DNA of 64,000 bases, taken from the NCBI RefSeq assembly GCF_003382275.1, contig NZ_QTJX01000002.1, forward strand, positions 372,001-436,000, given 5' to 3'. The position numbers were made by a program, and so were the translations under genes. Under the pieces are notes generated by a model that worked only from the letters and a program-made list of their open reading frames with translations, did no database searches and was not told the DNA's origin. Origin of the DNA: Flagellimonas nanhaiensis. GTDB lineage: Bacteria > Bacteroidota > Bacteroidia > Flavobacteriales > Flavobacteriaceae. Shown in pieces: positions 16,663-26,213 of this stretch (its first letter is position 1; each line of letters starts with the position of its first letter).

Positions 16663-17775
16663 ATGACAAAAAATTGGTATGACATTAAAAATGTGGAAAC
16701 GGTAGATTCCCCGTCAATTGCCTTGTACTTGGAACATTTGAACTATAACATCAATGCGATGCTCTCGCTGGTAGAAGGTAATTCCGATAGGATAATGCCC
16801 CATATAAAAACCAACAAAATGCCTGGGATAATACAACTGCTCTTAAATTCAGGGATTACCAATTTTAAGGCCTCTACCATAGCCGAAGCTGAGATGGCCG
16901 CATCAGTTGGGGCAAATTCGGTGTTGATAGCCCATCAGTTGGTTGGGCCCAAAATAGCCCGTTTTCTGGAATTGATGTCTCATTTTCCATCCACTCAGTT
17001 CTCAACAATCATAGATGATGTTTCAATCGCCCAACTTCTCAATGAAAAAGCAAAAGACAAGGGCCCAACCGTCAGTATTTATATTGACATCAACAATGGA
17101 ATGAATCGTTCCGGGATTAAAATTGGTTCTGGGCTTGAGGATTTAATCTCTTCTTTGGATACCTGCAATGCACTCAGTTTTCAAGGTTTTCATGTGTATG
17201 ATGGTCACCTTCGGGACAGTAATTTTTCCGAACGTAATCAGAAAATTGAAAAGGGACTTGAAGAAGTCACTTCCTATTTTAATTCGCTAGCGAAAATGTT
17301 TCCCCATATCCAAATGATCTGTGGAGGAACGCCTTCCTTTACTTCGCACCTAAAAAATGAAACCCGGATTACCAGTCCCGGAACTTGTGTGCTTTGGGAT
17401 TGGGGTTATGGTGAAAAACTTACGGAGCAAAACTTTAAGTATGCTGCACTATTGGTAACCCGTGTTATCTCCAAACCTACGGAGGGGATTGTTACCGTAG
17501 ATTTAGGGCACAAGTCCGTAGCGGCTGAAAACCCTATTGACAAACGGGTCAAATTTCTAAATCTGGACAGGTATGAGTTACTCTCCCAAAGCGAAGAACA
17601 TGGGGTGCTCAAAGTGGAAGACTGGGAGGGCATAAAGGTCGGTGATGTCCTTTATGGGGTCCCCTATCACATTTGTCCGACCATCAATCTGCATGATGAA
17701 GTCTCGGTGGTACAAGACGGTAAGAAAATTGATACTTGGGAGATTACCGCAAGAAAAAGAAGAATAAAGTTTTAA
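16663..17775 (+). CDS. D-threonine aldolase-type PLP enzyme
   Basis: 370 residues with an alanine-racemase-like N-terminal barrel. The PLP lysine lies in the motif PHIKTNKMP (residues 46-54), with the phosphate-binding CGGTPS near 227 and the D-threonine aldolase C-terminal metal-site region (VDLGHKSVAAENP; VPYHICPTINLHDEV). The last includes the His-x-Cys pair that binds the divalent metal in this family. It should cleave or dehydrate D-hydroxy amino acids. It appears monocistronic. Confidence 0.9.
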   Translation: MTKNWYDIKNVETVDSPSIALYLEHLNYNINAMLSLVEGNSDRIMPHIKTNKMPGIIQLLLNSGITNFKASTIAEAEMAASVGANSVLIAHQLVGPKIARFLELMSHFPSTQFSTIIDDVSIAQLLNEKAKDKGPTVSIYIDINNGMNRSGIKIGSGLEDLISSLDTCNALSFQGFHVYDGHLRDSNFSERNQKIEKGLEEVTSYFNSLAKMFPHIQMICGGTPSFTSHLKNETRITSPGTCVLWDWGYGEKLTEQNFKYAALLVTRVISKPTEGIVTVDLGHKSVAAENPIDKRVKFLNLDRYELLSQSEEHGVLKVEDWEGIKVGDVLYGVPYHICPTINLHDEVSVVQDGKKIDTWEITARKRRIKF

Positions 17776-17805
17776 TCTATTGCAGGTTCTTTTTGAGAAT
17801 AAAAA

Positions 17806-17829
17806 AACTCCATCCTAAAGGATGGAGTT
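17806..17829 (-). terminator. Terminator after rpmA
   Basis: Stem AACTCCATCC, loop TAAA, GGATGGAGTT, with seven T following on the minus strand. It ends the rplU-rpmA transcript and also sits 30 bp past the convergent aldolase gene. Confidence 0.85.
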
Positions 17830-17854
17830 CTTATATCTTAAGTGAAATTATTAC

Positions 17855-18115
17855 CTAAGCTTCAAAAGGCTCAATGGAAACAAAGGATTTTCCACCAGCT
17901 TTCTTTTCAAACTTAACAATACCATCTACCTTGGCGTGCAAGGTATGGTCTTTTCCAGCATAAACATTATCACCAGGATTGTGCTTGGTACCACGTTGTC
18001 TTACAATAATGTTACCAGCAATAGCAGCCTGACCACCAAAAATCTTTACGCCCAAGCGTTTCGATTCTGATTCTCTACCGTTTTTTGAACTACCTACACC
18101 TTTCTTATGTGCCAT
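17855..18115 (-). CDS. rpmA: Ribosomal protein bL27
   Basis: 86 residues, [22 protein letters not shown], the conserved L27 N-terminus that reaches the peptidyl transferase centre, then [18 protein letters not shown]. There is no N-terminal extension needing cleavage of the Firmicutes type. It is encoded 28 bp after rplU in the usual order. Confidence 0.98.
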   Translation of the reverse strand: MAHKKGVGSSKNGRESESKRLGVKIFGGQAAIAGNIIVRQRGTKHNPGDNVYAGKDHTLHAKVDGIVKFEKKAGGKSFVSIEPFEA

Positions 18116-18143
18116 GATATATAAATTTTAGTTCTTTTCTTTC

Positions 18144-18686
18144 TTATTTACTTAGCGCTTCGATCAATTCAGCCTTCTTCATTGAAGAGTACCCTGAAAT
18201 TTCCTTGGCTTTTGCCATTTCCTTCAACTCAGCAACAGTCTTGGAGCTCAAATCCTCCGTTGCTTTTGGAGCAGCAGCTTTCTTAGGTGCTTCAGCTTTT
18301 TTCTCTACTTTCTTTTTAGGCTCAGCAGCTGGTTTTTCAGCTTTTGCTTTGGCCGGAGCTGCTTTTTTGGCTCCCTTGGCCACAATACCCTCAACTACAA
18401 TCTCAGTCAAGGATTGTCTGTGTCCATTTTTAACACGGTATCCTTTACGTCTCTTCTTTTTAAAGACGATTACCTTATCTCCTTTTAGGTGTTTTACCAC
18501 CTTGGCCTCAACAGCCGCACCTTCTATGACCGGGGCGCCAATGGTAACGTTACCACCATCGTCCAAAAGAAGAACTTTATCAAAAGTAACTTTTTTACCT
18601 TCTTCTGTCTGCAAACGGTGAACGTACACTTTCTGGTCTTTTGCAACTTTAAATTGCTGCCCTGCCATCTCTACAATTGCGTACAT
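18144..18686 (-). CDS. rplU: Ribosomal protein bL21 with long C-terminal extension
   Basis: 180 residues against about 103 for ordinary L21. Residues 1-103 are the L21 core (MYAIVEMAGQQFKVAKDQKV; FKKKRRKGYRVKNGHRQ). Residues 104-145 are a Lys/Ala/Pro-rich linker. Residues 146-180 (SSKTVAELKEMAKAKEISG...KKAELIEALSK) look like a small SAP/Rho-N-type helical domain known for nucleic-acid binding. The fusion is open in one frame with no sign of error. It is transcribed with rpmA from a well-formed promoter. Confidence 0.96.
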   Translation of the reverse strand: MYAIVEMAGQQFKVAKDQKVYVHRLQTEEGKKVTFDKVLLLDDGGNVTIGAPVIEGAAVEAKVVKHLKGDKVIVFKKKRRKGYRVKNGHRQSLTEIVVEGIVAKGAKKAAPAKAKAEKPAAEPKKKVEKKAEAPKKAAAPKATEDLSSKTVAELKEMAKAKEISGYSSMKKAELIEALSK

Positions 18687-18736
18687 AATGCTTTGATTAG
18701 ATTAAAATTAAGCCGCTTTATCAAAATTAGCGGGTG

Positions 18737-18766
18737 CAAATATACTCCTAAATCCTTAATCTACAA
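18737..18766 (-). promoter_or_regulatory. rplU-rpmA promoter
   Basis: On the minus strand TTG, 19 nt, TATATTTG, a full match to the Bacteroidota promoter (-33 TTG and -7 TAnnTTTG) and the best promoter in the window. It lies 51 bp ahead of the rplU start. Confidence 0.8.
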
Positions 18767-18789
18767 GTATTATTACCCTGTTTGACGGA

Positions 18790-19236
18790 TTATTTTCCTG
18801 GATTATTGGACGTTTTGAACAGCTGCATGAAGGAAAGTGTCAAAACCAAGGTTGTGGCAAACCCCATAACGGCTACCGTAAAAAAAACTATTCCTTGAAA
18901 GTTTTTGTAGTCCTTGGCCCAAACAGCGGAGAGTTGATCTAAAAATACATTGTTCAATTCGGTACTATATAGGGCAAAGAAGATGGTAAACACCAAAGTG
19001 GCCACAAAACCCATGGTAACACCGGCCATAAAACCTTTACCATAGGTAAACCCTTTCCCTTCCCTTAACTTGGTGTACTTTATGGTTTCATATATCCCAA
19101 AACCTGTGATTATTCCATTAAAAAGGCTGTAAAAAACATTGGTGTGCTTTCCCATTAGGGAAAGAATTAAAAAATAGGCGATTAGAACAGCACTGGTGAC
19201 TATTCCAAAACGAATGGGCAGGGTTAAATTTTTCAT
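18790..19236 (-). CDS. DUF4199-like membrane protein
   Basis: 148 residues from ATG 19236 (MKNLTLPIRFGIVTS). It has four hydrophobic helices and the central motif YTKLREGKGFTYGKGFMAG, typical of Bacteroidota DUF4199 inner-membrane proteins of unknown role. A longer start at 19335 adds residues with no membrane or signal character. It lies upstream of, and on the same strand as, rplU, but the rplU promoter separates them. Confidence 0.8.
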   Translation of the reverse strand: MKNLTLPIRFGIVTSAVLIAYFLILSLMGKHTNVFYSLFNGIITGFGIYETIKYTKLREGKGFTYGKGFMAGVTMGFVATLVFTIFFALYSTELNNVFLDQLSAVWAKDYKNFQGIVFFTVAVMGFATTLVLTLSFMQLFKTSNNPGK

Positions 19237-19414
19237 TATGTTGAACTTATGGACGCCCTTTAATTTAACAAATGTTGGTGAATTATGCCATACGTTTCCT
19301 GTTAAAGACCAAAAAGGATGTTCAAAGACCTTCAAATTTTGTCTATATTTAGCGTAACATCAATCCAAAAACTTCTACTTATCCAATTATTACAATAAAT
19401 CAATTTGCTTTATT

Positions 19415-20737
19415 ATGAAACGATATTTGCCAATAGCACTTTTCGTATTTCTCATGGGCAATTTTGCCATTGCGCAAAAGGTGGTCTTTGAGGAATATGA
19501 TTTGGACAACGGACTCCATGTAATTCTTCATCAGGATAATGGAGCACCGGTAGTTACCACTGCGGTCATGTACCATGTGGGCTCTAAGGATGAAAATCCG
19601 GAGAAAACAGGATTTGCCCATTTCTTTGAACACCTCTTGTTCGAGGGCACCAAGAACATAAAACGTGGGGAATGGGATCAAATAGTTTCCTCTAATGGAG
19701 GAAGTGGCAATGCCAATACCTTCTTGGACAGGACCTATTACTACGAAACCTTCCCTTCAAACAGTTTGGAGGTCGGGCTTTGGCTGGAATCCGAACGCTT
19801 GATGCACCCCATTATTGGTCAAGTTGGCGTGGACACCCAAAAAGAAGTGGTTCAGGAAGAGCGGAGACTACGGGTTGACAACTCCCCATACGGAGCTTTC
19901 TTTGAGGTGCTCCTAAAAAATCTCTATACCAAACATCCATACCGCTGGGGGGTTATTGGTTCTTTAGACCATTTGGCCAGTGCCACATTGGATGATTTCA
20001 AGGAATTCAACAAAACATTTTACGTTCCCAACAATGCCGTGCTGGTTGTGGCCGGGGATTTTGAAACGGAAAAGACCAAAAAAATGATTTCGGATTACTT
20101 CGGTCCTATTCCAAAAGGGGCCGAAATCCAACGAAACGAGGTTAAGGAAGAGCCCATCACCAATACCATCATGGACACGTATCATGACCCCAACATACAG
20201 ATTCCTGCAATTCTACTTGCCTACAGAACTCCTGGTCAGGCTGAAAGGGATGCGTATGTAATCAATATGATATCTACCTATCTGAGCGATGGTGAAAGTT
20301 CCAAGCTTTATAAAAAGCTGGTGGACGAGAAAAAGATTGCGCTTCAAATCTTTTCGGTGCCAATTGATGCCGAGGATTACAGCTCCTATGTAGTAGGAGG
20401 ATTGCCTGTTGGAGAAAACTCAATCCAGGATATTAAAGACGAAATTGATGCTGAGATTCTTAAAATACAGACCGATCTCATCTCTGAGAAAGATTATCAG
20501 AAGCTTCAAAACAAGTTTGAGAACAACTTTGTAAATGCCAACAGCAGTATTGCCGGTATTGCCAACTCTTTAGCAGAAAACTACATGCTTAGGGACAATA
20601 CCAACCTAATCAATACAGAAATTGACATTTACCGCTCCATTACCCGAGAAGAAATTAGGGAAGTAGCCAAGAAATATTTAAAGGTGAACCAACGCGTAGA
20701 GCTAGAGTATTTACCCGAACAAAAAGATGCCAATTAA
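19415..20737 (+). CDS. M16 family zinc protease, catalytic subunit
   Basis: 440 residues with a signal peptide ending AIAQ (residue 21). The inverted zinc motif HFFEH is at residues 69-73, with the downstream glutamate region QEERRLRVDNSPYG. M16 proteins cleave peptides in the periplasm and often work as a catalytic plus non-catalytic pair. The next gene is an M16 homologue without the zinc motif, starting 1 bp after this stop, so the two probably form one heteromer. Confidence 0.93.
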   Translation: MKRYLPIALFVFLMGNFAIAQKVVFEEYDLDNGLHVILHQDNGAPVVTTAVMYHVGSKDENPEKTGFAHFFEHLLFEGTKNIKRGEWDQIVSSNGGSGNANTFLDRTYYYETFPSNSLEVGLWLESERLMHPIIGQVGVDTQKEVVQEERRLRVDNSPYGAFFEVLLKNLYTKHPYRWGVIGSLDHLASATLDDFKEFNKTFYVPNNAVLVVAGDFETEKTKKMISDYFGPIPKGAEIQRNEVKEEPITNTIMDTYHDPNIQIPAILLAYRTPGQAERDAYVINMISTYLSDGESSKLYKKLVDEKKIALQIFSVPIDAEDYSSYVVGGLPVGENSIQDIKDEIDAEILKIQTDLISEKDYQKLQNKFENNFVNANSSIAGIANSLAENYMLRDNTNLINTEIDIYRSITREEIREVAKKYLKVNQRVELEYLPEQKDAN

Positions 20738-20738
20738 G

Positions 20739-22811
20739 ATGAAAAAGTATATAGTTTTTACCCTGCTATCTCTTTTTGTGTTCGTTTCGCATGCACAAAT
20801 TGATAGGACAAAACAGCCCGAACGTGGACCAGCTCCCGAGATAAATCTTCAAGAACCTGCACGTTTTGAGTTATTGAACGGACTTAAGGTCATGGTCGTA
20901 GAAAACCATAAACTGCCACGAGTTCGGATGCAATTGACCATTGACAACCCTCCCATTTTACAAGGAAACAAAGCTGGGGTGGCCGATTTGACCTCAAGCC
21001 TATTGGGCAAAGGTTCAAAATCCATCCCTAAGGATGATTTTTATGAGGAGGTTGATTTTCTAGGTGCTTCCATCAGTATTGGAGACCAAGGAGCATCAGC
21101 AAGTTGTCTATCCAAGTACTTTCCTAGAGTTTTGGAACTTATGGCCGATGCTTCCCTAAATCCAAATTTCACACAAGAAGAGTTCGATAAGGAAAAGGAC
21201 AGGATTTTAACTGGAATCAAATCAGAGGAAAAAGACGTTTCCGCAATTGCCACCCGTGTACAATTGGCACTGGCATACGGAAAAGGCCATCCCTATGGTG
21301 AAATAACATCGGAAGAAACGGTAAACAATGTTTCTTTAGCTGATGTGGAGCAGCACTACCGTAATTATTTTGTACCGGCCAATGCCTATTTAGTGATCAT
21401 CGGTGATGTGGAATTTGACAATGTTCAAGAATTAGTGACACAATTCTTCACCCCATGGACCAAGGCAGTTCCGCCATCATTTAATTATTCAAAACCCACG
21501 GATGCGCAGTACACTCAGATCAATTTTGTAGACGTTTCCAATGCTGTGCAATCCGAAGTGGCGGTGCAAAATATTACGGAACTCAAAATGAAGGATGAAG
21601 ACTATTTGGATGCCCTTTTAGTCAATAGAATATTGGGAGGAGGTTCACAGGCCAGATTGTACAAAAATCTTAGGGAAGATAAAGGCTACACCTATGGGTC
21701 TTATTCTGGTATCCGCGCCAATAAATATAGCCCAATGCGATTCAATGCCTATGCCCAGGTCAGAAATGCCGTTACGGATAGTTCTGTGGTACAAATTCTA
21801 GACGAAATAAATAGAATCACCAATGAACCCGTGACCGATGAAGAACTGACCAATGCAAAGGCCAAGTATGCCGGAAATTTTGTGATGGCTCTGGAAAACC
21901 CGGAGACCATTGCCAATTATGCACTGAACATTGAGACCGAAGACCTTCCTAAGGATTTCTATAAAACCTACCTAGAGCGAATAGAGGCGGTGACCAAGGA
22001 CGATGTACAAAAAGCTGCACAAAAATATTTCTCCACCACCAACGCAAGAGTGGTCGTTACAGGAAAAGGAAGCGAAGTGCTGGAAAACCTTGGTAAGGTG
22101 AACTTCAATGACAAGAAAGTTCCGGTTCTCTATTACAATAAATACGCAAGCAAAACCGAAGAACCCAATTATGATGTTGCCCTTCCCGAAGGGTTAACAG
22201 CCGCCACGGTCTTGGAAAAATATATTGAAGTGATTGGAGGAAAAACTAAACTGGAGGGCGTGGAGTCTTATGCCATGTTAGCTGAGGCCGAAATGCAGGG
22301 CATGACCCTTGAATTGGAGATGAAGAAAACCGCAAAAGACCAATTCATGCAGGATATCAAAGTAATGGGCAATTCCATGCAAAAACAAGTTTTGGATGGA
22401 GACAAGGGATATATGATGGCCCAAGGTCAGCGTAAAGACTTATCCCCAGAAGAAATTGAAAAAATAAAGGAAGAATCTGCTGCATTTCCCGAGCTGAATT
22501 ATCTTTCGGTTGGGAATATCACGGTTGAAGGAATTGAGCCTGTAGGTGGCAAAAAAGCCTACAAATTGAAGATTACGGAGAAAAAAACGGTCTTTTATGA
22601 TGTAGAAACCGGACTTAAGCTGAAGGAGACCAACATAGAAGAAGCCCAAGGACAACCTATGACCAATACATTGGAGTATGAAGATTATAGAGAAGTCTCT
22701 GGAATAATGTTTCCTTTTAAGATGGTTCAGACAGTAGGACCACAAAGTTTTGACTTTCAGGTAAAGGAAATCAAGGTCAACGAAGGGGTTTCAGCTTCAG
22801 ATTTTGAATAA
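20739..22811 (+). CDS. M16 family protein lacking the zinc motif, with extra C-terminal domain
   Basis: 690 residues from ATG 20739, which gives a clean signal peptide (MKKYIVFTLLSLFVFVSHAQ). Residues 30-460 are an M16 fold. The site that should read HxxEH is GVADLTSSLLGKGS, so it is non-catalytic. Residues 475-690 add a domain absent from ordinary M16 proteins (EKYIEVIGGKTKLEGVESY ... VKEIKVNEG), similar to outer-membrane lipoprotein-sorting-type beta folds common in Bacteroidota. It probably forms the partner of the preceding active protease, with the added domain binding ligand or membrane. Confidence 0.88.
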   Translation: MKKYIVFTLLSLFVFVSHAQIDRTKQPERGPAPEINLQEPARFELLNGLKVMVVENHKLPRVRMQLTIDNPPILQGNKAGVADLTSSLLGKGSKSIPKDDFYEEVDFLGASISIGDQGASASCLSKYFPRVLELMADASLNPNFTQEEFDKEKDRILTGIKSEEKDVSAIATRVQLALAYGKGHPYGEITSEETVNNVSLADVEQHYRNYFVPANAYLVIIGDVEFDNVQELVTQFFTPWTKAVPPSFNYSKPTDAQYTQINFVDVSNAVQSEVAVQNITELKMKDEDYLDALLVNRILGGGSQARLYKNLREDKGYTYGSYSGIRANKYSPMRFNAYAQVRNAVTDSSVVQILDEINRITNEPVTDEELTNAKAKYAGNFVMALENPETIANYALNIETEDLPKDFYKTYLERIEAVTKDDVQKAAQKYFSTTNARVVVTGKGSEVLENLGKVNFNDKKVPVLYYNKYASKTEEPNYDVALPEGLTAATVLEKYIEVIGGKTKLEGVESYAMLAEAEMQGMTLELEMKKTAKDQFMQDIKVMGNSMQKQVLDGDKGYMMAQGQRKDLSPEEIEKIKEESAAFPELNYLSVGNITVEGIEPVGGKKAYKLKITEKKTVFYDVETGLKLKETNIEEAQGQPMTNTLEYEDYREVSGIMFPFKMVQTVGPQSFDFQVKEIKVNEGVSASDFE

Positions 22812-22825
22812 AAAAACAACCTGTT

Positions 22826-22855
22826 AAAAAGGCGCTCAAATGAGCGCCTTTTTTT
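22826..22855 (+). terminator. Terminator after the M16 pair
   Basis: Stem AAAAAGGCGCTCA, 2-nt loop, TGAGCGCCTTTTT with seven T. A longer start for the next gene (ATG 22840) would fall inside it and is rejected for that reason. Confidence 0.88.
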
Positions 22856-22905
22856 GTTTATCAACCCCAAATTATGACCTATTTTTATACTCTACATGTT
22901 TTCGT

Positions 22906-23652
22906 ATGACTAAAAGAGAATTTATACAGTTCAATAGAAAATGGCACCGCTATCTGGGTGCCATTTTAGGAATACAGTTTTTTCTATGGACCATTGGAGG
23001 GCTCTATTTCAGCTGGACGAACATTGATGAAATTCGAGGAGACCATCTCAAGAAAAAACACATTTTACCTTCTTTGAACGACACTCTGGTCTCCCCTTCC
23101 CAGTTTCTTCTGAAAGAAAATATTCCTAAAGACAGTATTTTGACATTGGAGCTAACCTCCATTCTTAATGATCCCATATATAGGATTGTTTACAACTCTG
23201 GAGGAGAAAGAAAGGTAGTGCTTACCCATGCCCTTACCGGAGAATTAAAAAAGCCTTTATCTGAAAATGAAGCTGTACAAATGGCCAAAGAAGGTTTGGC
23301 TGTGGATGCCCCTCTAACAGAAGTGACCTATTTAACAGAAAGTGGCAAGCACCACGAATATAGAGGAAGGCCGTTACCTGCCTATGCTATTACTTTTGGG
23401 GAACCTGCCAACACTACGGTCTATGTTTCTCCAGAATATGGGAGCATACAAACGTTTAGGAGTAACAAGTGGCGCGCTTTTGATTTTTTATGGATGTTGC
23501 ACACCATGGATTATGAAGGACGCGACAATTTTAACAACTTGTTGTTGAGGGCATTTGCCGTATTTGGTCTTTTCACCATTCTCTCTGGATTTACCCTTTT
23601 TGTTTTGACATCTAAACGATTTTCCAGAAAAAAACACAAATTCAGAAAATAG
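22906..23652 (+). CDS. PepSY-domain membrane protein
   Basis: 248 residues from ATG 22906. An N-terminal helix (HRYLGAILGIQFFLWTIGGLYFSW), a periplasmic PepSY-type region (residues 60-170) and a C-terminal helix (RAFAVFGLFTILSGFTLFVLT) give two membrane spans. The segment FDFLWMLHTMDYEGRDNFNNLL is the hallmark of PepSY-associated membrane proteins near metal receptors. Relatives help move electrons or metal across the inner membrane. It is followed 37 bp later by the secreted HMA protein and faces the copper-receptor genes. Confidence 0.85.
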   Translation: MTKREFIQFNRKWHRYLGAILGIQFFLWTIGGLYFSWTNIDEIRGDHLKKKHILPSLNDTLVSPSQFLLKENIPKDSILTLELTSILNDPIYRIVYNSGGERKVVLTHALTGELKKPLSENEAVQMAKEGLAVDAPLTEVTYLTESGKHHEYRGRPLPAYAITFGEPANTTVYVSPEYGSIQTFRSNKWRAFDFLWMLHTMDYEGRDNFNNLLLRAFAVFGLFTILSGFTLFVLTSKRFSRKKHKFRK

Positions 23653-23689
23653 AACAGGTAAATTGCAGTTATGTAATAAAATAAGATCC

Positions 23690-24046
23690 ATGAAAATCAA
23701 ACTCCTTTCCTGCTTGTTGTTTTTATTCTTGTCTGTTCATTTTGTTGGTGCACAAACCACAAAAGAACAAAGCTCTTCAAAAGAAATTCCATCAGTGAGC
23801 CTTGCCAAAATAACCATTGATGGTATGGCGTGCCAAGAAGGTTGCGCAGATACCATTCAGCTAAATCTTAGCAAGATAAAAGGTGTCCACAAGGCGACAG
23901 TGAGTTTTGAGACGGGAATGGCCATGGTAGAATTTGACCCTAAAATGGTCTCAGAGGAAGAAATCCAAAAGACCATAACCGACACTCGAGTGAAGGATTA
24001 TGTTTACTCTATAAAGGATATTGTTATCCTGGAAAATCCGATGTAG
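23690..24046 (+). CDS. Secreted heavy-metal-associated (HMA) domain protein
   Basis: 118 residues from ATG 23690 with signal peptide MKIKLLSCLLFLFLSVHFVGAQ. The ferredoxin-like HMA domain contains GMACQEGCADTI, the CxxxC variant of the metal loop found in Bacteroidota exported HMA proteins (the classic form is CxxC). It then shows the family's VHKATVSFETGMAMVEFDP strand. It should bind copper or a similar ion in the periplasm. It is co-directional with the PepSY gene and convergent with the copper receptor. Confidence 0.9.
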   Translation: MKIKLLSCLLFLFLSVHFVGAQTTKEQSSSKEIPSVSLAKITIDGMACQEGCADTIQLNLSKIKGVHKATVSFETGMAMVEFDPKMVSEEEIQKTITDTRVKDYVYSIKDIVILENPM

Positions 24047-24052
24047 AAAAAA

Positions 24053-24079
24053 GGGCAGATAATCTAAAATCACCTGCCC
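24053..24079 (-). terminator. Terminator after the OprC-like receptor
   Basis: GGGCAG / CTGCCC arms with an inner GAT/ATC extension, followed on the minus strand by six T. It ends the receptor transcript 17 bp past its stop. Confidence 0.65.
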
Positions 24080-24095
24080 CAATCGTCAAGAACAA

Positions 24096-26207
24096 CTAAA
24101 AACTATATTGTACAAATGCTGAAAAGCTTCGGCCGGGATCGTTTATTGGAACCCTTCCGAAATCAGCTTGGTTTACAAAAGAAAAATTCATGTGGTTGTT
24201 GTAGGTCTTGTCAAAAATGTTCATGGCAGCTACACCGAGTGTAAAATGCTTGAACGGTTTTGCTCCAAATCTAAAATCCAGAAGACCGTAGCCATCAGTA
24301 ACCTGCTCCCCAAAGGAGGATGCAATGTCTGATTGCTCCGAGGTAAGGGTATAGGTGGCCCTAGCCCATAGTTTTTCCCGCTCGTATCCAAAATTGAATC
24401 GAGTGACCAATGGAGGCGTCAAAGGCAAGGCCTCATCCAAATCTTTATTTTTTGTGTATACATAGGCTAGTTCAGTCTTTAGGTTGAAATCTTCCAAAAA
24501 TTTGATTTCCCCAAATACTTCAAAGCCTGTTTTATATGCCTCGTCCACATTGGTGAATCTTTTTACCTCTTGAGGAGGGGCCATGGGCATATATTTCTTT
24601 TGAATCGACTCATCAATCAAGGGAGCAATGTAGTTGTCATAGAAAGAATAATATGCTGATGCTCCATAATCCACTCGGTCAATAAACGAATCCGAGAAAA
24701 TCTTTTTGGCCTTTACTCCCAATTCAAATTGGTTGTTGACCTCGGCATCCAAAAACGGGTTACCTACATGTTCGTATGGGTCTTGCCCTACATTGAAGTG
24801 GTTTATGAACCGTTCAATCATATTGGCAGAACGCACTCCTCTACCATAGGCAAATTCAAACAAAACATCTGGAGATGCCATAAACTTCATGGAGGCCGTT
24901 GCACTTATATTGTTTTCTGTTCTACTTCCCACTTCGGGATATAGCGCCACAAAATCGTCCGCAGGAGCGTTGATGTCTGAACGGACCATATCATATCGCA
25001 TGCCCATGTTGAGCAACCATTTTTCCGCAAGCGGATATTTTCCTTCCACAAAAACACCAAAATCATCAATTCTGGAATCTTGCCATACATCGTCCACAAA
25101 TTCCATTGGCATTGGTAGCGGGTCTCCGTTCATATTAAGCTTCATCGATCTTACTCTTTGACCTTCCCTTCCAACGGAAAAGGCATCCACTCCCGTGAAA
25201 AGTTTAAAGTTCTCTTTAGGTCTCCACTCTAGCTCTACCCGGCCTCCTATAGTAGTGGCATCAACGGTGGAAACAGCATCCACGCGCATAAAACTTGGGC
25301 GGTCTGTATTGGACATAATATGATCAACCTGAGAAAAATAGGTTTTGGCGCTTATTTGTCTAAGGACTCCGTTTGCGTTTTCCCATTTATAATCCAAAGA
25401 AGCTACTGTACTGTTGTCTTCATCTGTATCCATGGGAAGACCGGCATGTAGCACATCCCTACCGTAGGATTGTCTAAACTCAGCAAGAAAACGTTGCTTT
25501 TCATTTGGGTTGAACCCTACTTGAATACCATAGTCGGTACTCTTGAAAGATGAAGGTATTTCATTACCGTCTCCATCTTCATAATTTCCAAAATCGCGAT
25601 AGCCAACATTAAGATTTACATCAAAATCTTCGTGTACATATTTAACATTGGCCAAGGTGGTAATTGAGTTTCCATTGGTTTCATCACCAAAGTTTACTTT
25701 TCCATGGTACCCTTTTTCTCCTTTGTCGGTTTCGTGGGTAACCAAATTGACCACCCCGCCAAAGGTGGCTCCATACCTAAAGGTATACGGCCCTTTGACC
25801 ACTTCTATCCTTTCTATTTCTTCGGGAATGACATGAGTAGTAATTGGGTCCATTCTGTTGGGACAGGCATGCATAACCTTGGTCCCTCCATTGAACTGAA
25901 CGTTCAATTGTTCATACTGAGAGGCGCGAAAGGAAGGGTCTATGGCATAGTTGCCTCGTTTGATCAATGCAAAACCATTGATGTCCTTAAAAAGGTCCGC
26001 AACATTCTTGGGTTGGACAATTTTCTTGGAGTGTTCGCTTTCCACCATTGAGAAAACGGGGTCAGATTTTTGTTCTCCCTCAACCACCACTTCGCTCAGC
26101 TTAACGGTTTTTTGCATTAGGGAGTCTTGCGCAGTTTCAACCTGCGCGTAGGACACTGCGGTCCCAAAAAACAAAACCATAAGTTTTGTTATCGTAATAT
26201 TTTTCAT
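24096..26207 (-). CDS. TonB-dependent copper receptor (OprC/NosA-like)
   Basis: 703 residues. The signal peptide ends SYAQ (residue 22), followed by a plug (residues 35-155) and a beta-barrel ending in Phe (FVQYSF). The plug carries ACPNRMDPITTH. Cys115 and Met119 form CxxxM, and His296 and Met298 form HxM in VDHIMSN. In OprC of Pseudomonas these two motifs bind copper, and the spacing between them is almost the same here. It should therefore import copper, possibly Cu(I), across the outer membrane. Upstream in the same orientation is a CxGKC small protein, joined by a structured 64-bp spacer. Confidence 0.92.
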   Translation of the reverse strand: MKNITITKLMVLFFGTAVSYAQVETAQDSLMQKTVKLSEVVVEGEQKSDPVFSMVESEHSKKIVQPKNVADLFKDINGFALIKRGNYAIDPSFRASQYEQLNVQFNGGTKVMHACPNRMDPITTHVIPEEIERIEVVKGPYTFRYGATFGGVVNLVTHETDKGEKGYHGKVNFGDETNGNSITTLANVKYVHEDFDVNLNVGYRDFGNYEDGDGNEIPSSFKSTDYGIQVGFNPNEKQRFLAEFRQSYGRDVLHAGLPMDTDEDNSTVASLDYKWENANGVLRQISAKTYFSQVDHIMSNTDRPSFMRVDAVSTVDATTIGGRVELEWRPKENFKLFTGVDAFSVGREGQRVRSMKLNMNGDPLPMPMEFVDDVWQDSRIDDFGVFVEGKYPLAEKWLLNMGMRYDMVRSDINAPADDFVALYPEVGSRTENNISATASMKFMASPDVLFEFAYGRGVRSANMIERFINHFNVGQDPYEHVGNPFLDAEVNNQFELGVKAKKIFSDSFIDRVDYGASAYYSFYDNYIAPLIDESIQKKYMPMAPPQEVKRFTNVDEAYKTGFEVFGEIKFLEDFNLKTELAYVYTKNKDLDEALPLTPPLVTRFNFGYEREKLWARATYTLTSEQSDIASSFGEQVTDGYGLLDFRFGAKPFKHFTLGVAAMNIFDKTYNNHMNFSFVNQADFGRVPINDPGRSFSAFVQYSF

Positions 26208-26213
26208 TTTGAT

